A stretch of 64,000 nucleotides of DNA from positions 248,001-312,000 of the forward strand of contig NW_025941745.1 in NCBI RefSeq assembly GCF_000764305.2. Direction: 5' to 3'. Shown here one piece after another: positions 45,801 through 57,800 of this stretch. The first letter of the stretch is position 1, and each line of letters starts with the position of its first letter. A program made the translations under genes and the position numbers. A model generated the notes under the pieces. The model saw nothing but the letters and a program-made list of their open reading frames with translations, had not been told where the DNA came from and did not search any database. Source of the DNA: Hyalella azteca (Eukaryota; Arthropoda; Malacostraca; Amphipoda; Hyalellidae).

Positions 45801-48800
45801 GTTGCTACGAAGATACTCTGTACGGTAGGTACAATATGTACAGTAAACTAGTTTCCTTCTCCCATAATGTCGTTGAAACAACGTTGCTTACAAGTTTACT
45901 CCGTTGGAGCAACGTTGGTGCAATTTGATTCCGTTGAAACAACCTTGCTTATAAGTTGACTTCGGTATAAAAACATTGATGCAATTTGATTTCGTTGAAA
46001 AAAGTTAGATTACAAGCGGATTTCGTTGAAACAACGTAGATTACAAGTGGATTTAGTTGAAATAACGTTGATACAAGGTTTTTTTAACGAAATTTTTGTT
46101 ATTTTAACGCCTGGAAATATTGTTGGCAAATGTGTCCTGAAATTGTTCTACATGTACAGGATATCTACGGCCAAGAGTGGGAGGAAGACGTGGCTTCAGA
46201 CGTTGCTTCGTCTTCGGAAATCACTAAGGACGGCAAGGTTTTCAGGGCACCGCCCGAGCAGCCAGCGGTCCGCTTCTTCGTCAACAAGAAAATCAAATAT
46301 GTGTGGGACAACTCAGCGCAGATGTTCATCAGACTCAGGTGGATGCAGTTAATAGCTCACATAATAATAATATCGGTCGTTTACTCATCGAAAATATTTG
46401 GTTTCTTCAAATTTGATTCTTTTTTGTTGACACTGCTTTAAAAGTTTAAGCGTTTGTGTGGATCAATACTGTTATATTTTTTGCCTTAGATATTTATTTA
46501 TGATTTTCAATGCTCCAGAAAATACGGTAAAAAATAAGTACTAAAGTGTTATTATTTTTATTACTCAGATCATACGAGTCGACCCAAAGCCTGCAAGGCA
46601 TCTACAATAACAGACACGGACTTATCAGCGAAGAAGTAGATCGTCGAAAAAAGTTATTTGGTGAAAATTTGATAAAAATCGAAGTCTTGTCAATCCCTCA
46701 ACTCCTATGGCAGCAAGTGAGTTCCATTTTGAGTTTCTTGAGCACAAATTTCCAGAGTTGCTTCCAAATATACTTCAGGCCAAGCAAAAACAAAATGTTG
46801 CGTTTATGTCTGCGTTGTGATGCGTTCAAGTGTTACGTGAGTGTAACATGTTTCCCGCAGCACTGACGGTTTATTTATTATAGTTAAAAGGCTTATTATG
46901 GATATATGAACATAAAATATACTAATGCCCTGCATGAATTCAAACTTTAATTCTGTGCTTTAAATTTCCTAATTTGAAACGTATTGTATCATAATTTAAA
47001 TCTCTTGATATTAAATCATTTTCTTTTCGGTTATACATTTGCTAATATCTTGTAAATGACATATAGTGTATATCATATCTTAAGTAAGTATAGCTACAGT
47101 AATATCAGTAATGGGATTCTCTCCTACAGATCAAAAATCCATTCTACGTGTTCCAAGTTTACACAATAATCTTGTGGTGCTTACAATTCTACTACATCTA
47201 CGCCATCTGCATCGGCATGCTTTCTGTCTTGTCCATTGCCTCGAGCGTCTGGGAGACACGCAGGGTGAGTCTATATTACAGTTAAACATTTTACTGTTAA
47301 ATATAATATATGAATGTTCAATATTTGTGCTGTTCAACATAATATATCACTGTTCTATATTTGGTGTGATGTGAGTGATGCCCGAAAGACGGCGCATACG
47401 TGATGCAGTCTTTTAGAAAATTAAGGAATTTATTTAGGATTTTCCTCAATCAATACCACTCTGTTACTCATTCACAAAATTGTATCATTTTATTTCGCTG
47501 TGAACTCATTATTACATTTTTACCTGGATTCTAGGCAATGAGAGGTTTCTGTAAATTGTAAGATTTTTGTACATATTTAGTTAGTTAATTGTTAAATTTA
47601 GTTTCCAGTTTAGCTTCTATTTTCATATTCCTCGCTTTATGGAGGATAATTTTTAAGTGATGCTTATGCTCAGAATTGATGACCTAATATTTATTTATTT
47701 GCAGCAAAGTTCCATTCTGAGGGAAGCGATGACGTCTCAGTGCGAGATGACCGTCATACGCAGGAACGGAAGTAAGCTCACTCTCTCACAAGCACCTCCG
47801 CACAGTCACCCCCTCACAATCACCTCCTCATAATCATGCCCTCATAATCACCCCCTTATAATCATCCCCTCACAATCACCCCTTCACAATGAAACCCTCA
47901 CAAACACCCCCTTCACAATCACCCCTCACAATCACGACCTTCACAATCACGCATTCACAATGAAACCCTCACAATAACCCCCTCATAATTACACCCACAG
48001 CATCAAACCCTCACAATCGCCCAATTTTAATCACCCATCACAATTACTTCTTTCATTCACAGCCACCCCTCAAAATCGCCTCATAACAATTAAGATCGAG
48101 AGTCCACAGTTCAAACAAGTGGACAGATTTGATTTAACCCCCACGCTCGATCTGCCTAGATAAACAAACTAGTTGAATCTAAATGCTTGATTTAGTACGC
48201 TTATATTAACAAATATTAAAAAATGGAATGTTTTTTATTTTTCTTTCTGTTTTTCAATTGTAAGCAATAAGGTAAATAGTCACAAATAATTTATTTATAA
48301 TATATTGAGTCTTTACAATTGTTTATGATAATGTCTGTACTACAGCAGGGCCGACGGTGATGTCGTCGCGGGAGCTGGTGCCGGGGGACACGGTGATACT
48401 GCTGGACGGCATGGCGCTCGAGGTGGACGTGGCGCTCATAGACGGAGCAGCTGTCGTGAATGAGGCCATCCTGACTGGCGAGTCTGTTCCGATAATCAAG
48501 GTGGGGTGTTTTGTTCAGTAAATGTGGTGTTTGGTAATAAATAATGCGAACGTGTTCGGTAAATGTGGTGTTTGGTAATAAATAATGCGAACTTGTTCGG
48601 TAAATGTGGTGTTTGGTAATAAATAATGCTACTTTGTTCGGTAATTGTGGTGTTTGTTAAGAAATAATGCGAGATTGTTCGGTAAGTGAGGGTGTTTGTC
48701 AATAAATAATACGAGTTTGTTCAGCAAGTGAGGGTGTTTGTCAATAAATAATACGAGTTTGTTCAGCAAGTGAGGGTGTTTGTCAATAAATAATACGAGT

Positions 48801-51800
48801 TTGTTCAGTAAGTGAGGGTGTTTGTCAATAAATAATACGAGTTTGTTCAGCAAGTGAGGGTGTTTGTCAATAAATAATACGAGTTTGTTCAGCAAGTGAG
48901 GGTGTTTGTCAATAAATAATACGAGTTTGTTCAGTAAGTGAGGGTGTTTGTCAATAAATAATACGAGTTTGTTCAGCAAGTGAGGGTGTTTGTCAATAAA
49001 TAATACGAGTTTGTTCAGCAAGTGAGGGTGTTTGTCAATAAATAATGCAATTTACTAGAGAGGTTGACTCGGAATTGGTCATTTTGTTTCTTTGTCACTT
49101 TGTCTTCCAATTGCTGAACAAACTTTCAAGCAAATTCATGTATCAGTTGATGATGCATGAATTTTCTGGGTGGGTTTAAACTATTCAGATATGGTCACTG
49201 CCTACATTGTATTTTATATTCTATTGTACTCTATTGCTTATTTCTCTTGTTTTATAATATTACTGGAATAATTTTTTGAATGCCTCGAAATTAGGTAAGC
49301 ATTAAAATTCAGGAAAAAACTCATTTTTAAAGACAACTTTATTCCTAAATTGAAATATGTTTGAAAAAGCACAGCAATCGATTCTCGATTTTTAGCTCTC
49401 GTTGCAACGACTTCTTATTAGAGTAAACAGACGCTCCTAGAATGCCTCTTTATTCGGTCAGGTTGGCTTGTCGCAGGCAGATAATCCTCAACAGATTATC
49501 AACGACAGCCTCCACAAGATGCACATCCTTTACAGCGGCTCTGAGATCCTACAACTCAGGGCTGCGACTTGCGCAATTGGAGTTGTACTCAACACTGGTT
49601 GGTTTCCGCGTAATTTATATAAATACGTAATTGAAAAATCTTTTAATGAGTATCCATCATAACGATAATGGGAAAGTTATTTCTCTGTTTAATTTAATTT
49701 CGCCTTCGTAGACGTAATTACCGTTAATCGTCGAATTCGCCCTGTGGTATGTCATAATTTTACTCAAATCAGCTCTCTTCTCTCAGCCTACGTAGGCAGT
49801 GTACATGGATGCTTTCTCGTATACTTGCTCTGCTATTAAAATATACTGCACAATTCTTGCTCTTTACCAGGACTTTAGTTTAAACCCTTTTTAGCGCATT
49901 TACTCATTCCCGGAAATGAAAGGCGCTACTGTGCTAGTCATGTCCGTCCGTCCGTCCGTGACTTCACAGACGGACGGACCAGAAAATGCGCTCTCTGTCA
50001 CAGTGTCACTCACTGCAATGAGTACTGATCAAAATTTTTTAATTGATCGTAAGTGCGTTTCAACGTGTATGCTTAACACTATGTGTTAAGGGTTCAGCAC
50101 ATGTCGCGGGGAGTTGGTGCGGTCTATTTTATTCCCCAAGCCGATCGCCTTCCACCTCTACTCGGACTTCATGAAGATGCTGGGCTGCTTCGTGGTTCTC
50201 GGCTTCGGGGCAATGGCTGGCAGCATCTACATGTGGCTTCACACCGAGGTGAAAATATTTCAATTTATTTTGAGATCTATCGTACATCACAAAAAATCAA
50301 ACTGATTATTGTTTCAAAAACAGCGCCTTAATACATTTCTTAAATTGGTCCTCGTACATTAAGGAATGTAATGCTCCACAGATGTTCGTTTTTTTACAAG
50401 TTTGTGGAAAGTGCGGTGACTGTAATGTACAACTATGATGTACTAATATTATTATTTGTACATCAATTAGTGCGCAATTGATTAAATGCGTATTGAATAT
50501 TTCACCCTAACACTCCATAACAGTGCATAAAGTTGTAACTCTAAACAACTAAAGTTGTTGTAATACTTAACATTTTAAAATTTGTTAAATTCTGAAAATT
50601 TTTCTAATTTCGCAATATTTTAAATAAAACCAAGCTAAAAATTTAGTTCAAATTAATCGTTTACATCTCTTAACACTTCTTATAATGCTTGTTGTATAAA
50701 TGATTATTTTTTTTCAGCCGCCTGCCACGTTGCAAGAAGTCATTTTTAACTCCTTGGACCTCCTGACTTTCGTGATCCCGCCCATCTTGCCGGCCACCAT
50801 GACAGCCATCAACGTGTGGGCCCAGAGAAGGCTCAAGAAGAACAACATCTATTGCGTGTCCTCTAACTACATCTCTTTGGCTGGCCCTGTCGATGTTGTT
50901 TGCTTTGATAAGGTTAGGTTATTACACTGGATATCAAACTACCGTATGATAGTGCCTACTCCACAAGCGTACAATATAAGAACATTTTATTCTCATTGCG
51001 TATTTTTCAATCACCTCATAGATAACGTAATTGATAGGATATAATTTGTGTGTACAGCTACATGACTGTAGTCGTTCACTCTCAAGTGGTTATATAAAGT
51101 CGTGTTGACCGCAAAACTGGCGCTATAAAATGGTCGAATGTTTTTTTTCTCCACAGACGGGGACATTAACAGAAGATGATTTGGAACTTGCATGCGTGGT
51201 GCCATGTTCAGAGGATGGATTTTTCGAAAAAGAATGTCGCAATCTACGGGACATTTCCGCTGAGCAGGATCTGCTCAGAATAGGCTTGGGTTCTTGCCAC
51301 ACTCTCACCCACTACACCAGTGGGGCGGCACCACACAACCTCATCGGCCATCCAATGGAACTGAGGATTTTTGAGAGCCTAGATTGGGTAGGAAAGTTTA
51401 TTTCTGATAATATTTAATTTTCTGGAGGCTTTATAAGTGATTCAACTTCAAAGACGCAAAGTTTAATACAGATAACGGGTTATTTCAGTTTTCTTAATTG
51501 AATACGATGAGTTATTTCACTGATATTTAAAGAAATGTTAATTTGATCATTATTTTTTCATAGATCTCGTAAATAATATTAGAGATAATAGTTGTACATT
51601 AGACTAGATAAAAGCTAATATTATATGAGTTGACACTTGTTATCAGGAATTAGAAGAACGAAAGGACGGCTGCATCAACCCCGACTACGGCATCCTGACT
51701 CCTGTGCTGCTGAGGCCCAGTGAGGAGCAGCGCAGCAGCCTCGAGGTGGCGCAGATCAAGACCTTTCCTTTCGACGCCAACGACCAAAGGATGACCGTCG

Positions 51801-54800
51801 TCGCTCAAATCAAAGGCTCCAGGGAGTTTCACGTCTTCATTAAAGGCGCTGGCGAAACTTTGAAGCAAATCTGCCACCCTTCGAAAAGTTCGTGATATTG
51901 CATTCTTATTTTACATGTATAAAAGATAATTTTTTAACGATTCCTACTCGTTGGATTATTATCGATGTTAGGAGGCTGTGATTCAGATTAAAAGCTAACA
52001 AATGCCCGACATCTTTTCTTGTTTCGAGGTAAAATTCTATTAAAATTTTCAGTCCCAGGCAATTTCGACGAAGTCCTGACGTGGTACTCGCTGCAAGGGC
52101 TGCGAGTGGTGGCATTGGCTGTGAGAAGCTGGAGTGCCACCTGGCATGAAGTGAGACCTTATTTTGAAATATACTCTTGCCGTACAATAAAATACTTTGA
52201 TATTCATGTGTATTTTGCTGGACAGCTAATTATTCCTTTCGATTTTTCCGGTCATGAATACTTCTAGCGAACTAGAAAGCTCATTCAGTTACCATTTCAC
52301 AATTAATTCGCACCTTATTCTAGTAGAATAATATCATTGTCTAGTTTGAACCTGCGTGTGCTGGTAATCTCATTCCATATTGAAGGTTGAGAGCAAGCAG
52401 AGAGTGCAGTTGGAGTCCGAGGCTCGCCTGCTCGGTCTTGTTCTCTTCGTCAACCCCACCAAGAGGGAGACCCCCTTGTGCCTCAGCATCCTTCACCACG
52501 CGCACATCGACACCGTCATGATCACAGGTAACGCAGTTCATTTAATTTTATGTTAATCGACTCCTTCAGCATTACCCATTGTTTGGCAAAGCGAAAGCAT
52601 TTCCAGAGAGATGTTATTATTTGGAATAAGTTTTTTCGAGACAAAAAATTACGGAATTTTGAATTGGTGCGTATAATTTAGAGTTTCGTATGGCGCCTTT
52701 ATGAACAAGAATAAATAAATGGTTGAATAGAACCCAGTCCATTATCATACCAATTATCAGCATGCATCCGTTTCCAAATTTAATTATGTTTAATCACCCT
52801 TCTTACACGAGAAGTTGCTTTCTTCGTCATCAATTTCTAAACCAACAAAATTTTCCGTGTCATTATTCAATAGAGGGAAAAATGTAAAAACTTTAAGTGT
52901 AGTGTAGACTGTAGAGACTAATTTTCATTTGAATGTTCAACTTCGGAACGATGTTGGTAGTAAATGTTTGCTTTTGTCAGGTGACAGCCTTGCTACAGCC
53001 ATCAGCGTAGCGCGCAGCTGTGGCCTCGTCAAGACTCACGAGCAAATGGTCATCGTGAGGACAAACGTGAGAACTTGTCTTCGATAGATTGGTATTGCGA
53101 ATATAAATATAACAGATAATCTTGGGGATTCCTCTGGTAACTTCTAAATTTCCTAAAACTGTAATGCTATTTTTTTAACGAGGCTCTGGAATCTCGGCTT
53201 CTTGTCGTTTGTTAAAAAAATTTGAAGACAGATATAATTTGATTATAATAATTAATGATATAATTTGGTCAGCTAGTTCAGGGAATAAAAATAGTACTTG
53301 TGCAGGTATCAGTAATGTTTAATATGAAGAATTTTAAACTTTAAACTTTATAAATACTGAATTGAAATCACATAAAGTCATATTATACTTATTTGGTCCT
53401 ATAATGACTTAGTTAACATATTTTCACAGTCAGTAATACAATTTGAAATGCTTGAAAATATACATTTCCTGTTCACAAAGAATTCATTTGTTTACGTGCG
53501 TTTAAACTAATATGAATTTTGAAATAAATCAGCGGAGATGTTTAGCTACTCAAACTTAGAAATTTCAAGACGACTCTGCCAAAATGCTCAGCTACTGCTG
53601 CTTAAAATGTTCCTGAAATGATAGTTGCTACTGATTGTGGTCAAGTTATGAATTTCTACTGCCTTAATTTGGTTTCACATCTAAAACAATGCTAAAAGAA
53701 TTTCACTAATTTCCTACCGTCTAATATTTTTGCGTTACTTCAAACAAATGATCGAAGATAGATACTTGAATGTACTAACACTCTTCCTCATCATATGCAT
53801 TGCTTCACAGCTTACTATTATACTTTAGTCTTGTATATGTATATTTGTTTGACGTAAAAAATTATTATTAATACATTGCAGCAATCCATTCCTCTCTGTA
53901 ATGCGCATTCATGCCAAACGCTTCGATATGCTAATTAAGTAGCATAAAAACGAGACATTCCATTGCTATAGGTTATGTAGTCTAGGCCTGCAGGAGCTGA
54001 AAAAAAGTTAATTAATAATCAATATATTTCATAAGAAATATATTTGAATTAATGAAATAATATATTTATAACTTATCATTGCGGGTTATTTTTTGACATA
54101 AAATTTTAATTTTATCTCTTTTGTATTGAGTATAATTGTATACATAAAGTAAAGTATACATCACTTTGATTTGCATTTAGTATAATTTGGGTGTTTATTT
54201 TAACGATGGACTAAATTTATTGAATTGACGTTGGAGCTAGTCTCCGAAATGCTCAGGTAGAATAAGATACGTTTACCGTTCGTGTTTTCGATTTTAGTTT
54301 TCAGACAACAGTTACTTTAAGAAAATAAATCGAAGCGATTCCTCACATTTACAGTCGACGGGGTCATCAGTCAGGCGGTTGGAAGTGTCCTACAACGTGG
54401 CGTTCACAGCTTCCGCAAAGGTATTTACAAAATTCTATTTTGAAGCTCATTCGAGTGTAAAACTGTAATTTTTTGACAAATTCTTCGTTGTTTGGAGTCG
54501 AATTTTGGCTTTTGTTAGTTTACGTTGCAACACGTGTATTTTGCTTAGAAAGTAAATTAAATGCTCTGAACATTCTCCGTAGATTATTTACAATTTTTCC
54601 TTGCCTAACACGTCATACTCATACACTAAATGTATTGTCAAATGAAATGCTCCTAATTTAGGTGTATGTGTGGTGACCGGAATTCTTTAATTCATCGTTC
54701 AGACTGCATTTTCCGTAAAGATGAGGATGTTTTTATATTTTAAGAAAAAAATGTGCAAGTTGAACACAAATGATGAAGTTTTTAAAAAAGTTTTCGGAAA

Positions 54801-57800
54801 CAAGCTTCGTCATTCCTCAGCGAAACTGCCTGCTAAAGTGAGGCATAGTGCGCATCCCAAAGTATTGATTATAAATACGTGCTATTTCTACCGGGACGAC
54901 TTATTTTTGTTTGTATATACATGCTATTCCTACCGGGACGACTTATTTTTGTTTTTAAATACGTGCTATTCGAACCGGGACGACTTATTTTTGTTTATAA
55001 ATACGTGCTATTTCTACCAGTACGACATATTCTTGTTCATAATTACGTGCTTTTCCTGCCAGGACGACGACAAGATTGAGATAGCGGAGAAGGACGGCTT
55101 GGTGTTTGTAATGGACGGTCACACCTGGGACGACATCAGGAGACATGACAGAAAACTGCTCGCCAAACTGGCGTTGAGAGGCCGTGTGTTCGCCCGCATG
55201 AAGCCTGACCAAAAAGTTCAAATCATCGAAGAACTGCGGGACCTCGGGTGAGAGGATTAAAGTTTACTAATTTGCACAAAATTGTTAAATGTGTAAATTA
55301 GTTTCCAACCCATGTCGCATAATCCAGCCCATAAAAATTAAATGAAAAATCTGAATAAATACAGACTAAAGAACATGATTTCATCGCCCGTTCACAACTG
55401 CAATTATCTTAGCGGTGTTAATGTAGTGCTAGAAGAGACGCACACCCACTCACATGAAGTCATATGGAGGTGATAATCATGTAAAATATACTAATTTCAC
55501 ACCACATATATTTTAAGTAAAATTTAACCACATAAACTTTAAGAACCAGCGAACTAATGCACATCTATTTTCATATCTCGCACGCAGACGTCACGTGGCC
55601 ATGTGTGGCGATGGCTGCAACGACTGCGGTGCCCTGAAGGCGGCGCACGTGGGGGTGTCGCTAGCAGCGACTGAGGCCTCAGTAGCGGCGCCCTTCACCA
55701 GCAAGGACCCCAGCATCAAGTGCATGGACCTGCTCATCAGGGAGGGTCGGGCGACGCTTGTGTCCACATACGCATCCTTCAAGTACAACATCAGCTACGG
55801 CTTCGCTTCGCTCATCGTTGTCATGATCCTGTACTCGGTGAGGCGGTCTCATCTTTAGACGTGCAAAAGTTGCTACAGGAAACTTGGTAATCAAGTAATA
55901 ATTATACTCATTATTATGAAAGTCCAACGTATGAATGAGACGTCGAATTACAACTTGAAACGTTATCAGGCTATCATGTTATTGCGTTAGTCACAGTATA
56001 ATATTTAAAAGTGTGAGCATAATAGAAATTGGTGTAAGCTCTGATTTAAGCCATGTCCTCGAACCCCCCAACTCGCTGCTCCAATCTTGCTCCAATCTCT
56101 TGCTGATCTTATATAACCACTCGGCCACCCCAAGCTTAAGGCAATTTAAGAGCGTATAAATTATAAGTCTCAAGGCCACTCCAGAAGTATTTTCAATTTA
56201 AACACACTTTTTAATTTTTAATCATGTACCTAAGTCTCTTATACTTCTAAATCAAGTCATTATCTTCCAAATTTGAACAAATTCAATTAACTTCTCCAAA
56301 ATTTCTGCTGCAATTCTAGATCCGGACAGAACCTTCAGACGCTCAGTACCTGATAATGGACCTGGTGCTGATCACCGTCCCGTCTCTGGTGCTCGGTAAC
56401 ACAGCCGCCCCACAACTGCTGGGCGTCGAGCGGCCGACGCGCAGGATCTTGCATCCTCTGCACATCTCGAGCATCCTGTCCTTCCTGCTCATACAAGCGG
56501 GCGCCTTCTGGCTCTGTTTCTGGTTCACGATGCAGCAGCCGTGGTAGGTGATCTCGTATGCAAAAATTGCTGCAAGAAACTTGGTAATCGAATATAATAA
56601 ATATAAATCAGAGCTTGGATTCATATTTAACAGGGAATCATCATCAATTATCATTGGAATTATCTATGTCTAATGTTAAACACTCATACCGAGTGCCAGT
56701 AACGCAAAGATAACATTACATGTATAATATTACATTTTTTTAAGCAATAAGCTATGCGTAATATTCGTGAAAATTTGGCTTTTTCTAGATCCTGTTTTTT
56801 AGGAGCGCCATGTGAAAAACGTTTCGATCGCATTAGTGTTGTTGTTTCATAGGTTCGAGGAGTTCGTATTCGTGCTCGAATATTGTTAAGCCCGCATTCG
56901 TGTTGTTGTTTTGTAGGTTCACGGAGTTCGTTTTCATGATCGAATATTGTTAAGCCCGCATTCGTGTTGTTGTTTCGTAAGTTCGAGGAGTTCGTATTCG
57001 TGCTCGAATATTGTTAGGCCCGCATTCGTGTTGTTGTTTCGTAGGTTCGAGGAGTTCGTATTCGTGCCGGGTCAACATCCGCACAGTCCGAGTTTCGAGG
57101 GCACGGCACTTGTCATCTACTCCTTCTACACCTTCATCAACGGTGCCGTCTGTTTCTCGCATTCCTCGCCATACCGAAAATCATTCTACACGAACCGTGA
57201 GTCATTCTTTCCTTCTAATACAAATATAATGAAAAAAAACGAGAAAAAATCTATATTTTTTGAAATATAGAATGCCGTATGCTAAAAACTTCAGGCACTC
57301 TAAACAGTTTTTCATCAATGTTGTTAACGTTGCCACAGCACTCAAGTCGCCGTCCTTCAATGGAAGCGATATATTTCATAAACAAAACTCAACCACATCT
57401 TTCCGATGCGATCAAAAAAGCTTCGTAGACATTATGTGATTATCGAACACAACAAATCGTAGTTCTGACAATATTATATTTGCGATTTTTAGTGACGAAC
57501 GGCGAGGTAGGTACAATTTCTGTCGAATGGAGACTCGTGTGTCATTGACGGTAGATCAGACCAAGGTTGAAATTCATGCCATGAAATGCAACCTTCAACG
57601 GAATGGGTATATTTTCTGCGTTTTTTATTATTATTGTATTAAATTGCCCCTAATCCCCCGTTTGTAGACATTCTAACTGCCTATCTGCTGCTGGCAACCT
57701 CGACCGTGATTTTCTTCACCTTCTTTTCGGGTGAAAATTTCCTCAAGTTTATGAACTTCATCGACATCCCCGACGCTGGCTTCAGATGGGTGCTCTTCCT

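Noticed and set aside
47111..47374. 87-codon plus-strand frame as a gene
   Set aside because: It is P5B exon 5 read in the wrong frame.
48629..49021. Minus-strand 130-codon frame with a 14-residue repeat as a protein
   Set aside because: It is the reverse strand of the intronic 42-bp minisatellite inside the P5B gene.
49940..49980. (CCGT)n hairpin in intron 8 as a regulatory structure
   Set aside because: The inverted tetranucleotide runs can arise from simple-repeat slippage; nothing links it to function.
54721..55251. 176-codon plus-strand frame as a separate gene
   Set aside because: It is intron 16 minisatellite read through into P5B exon 17; the repeat part is in frame only because the unit is 42 bp.
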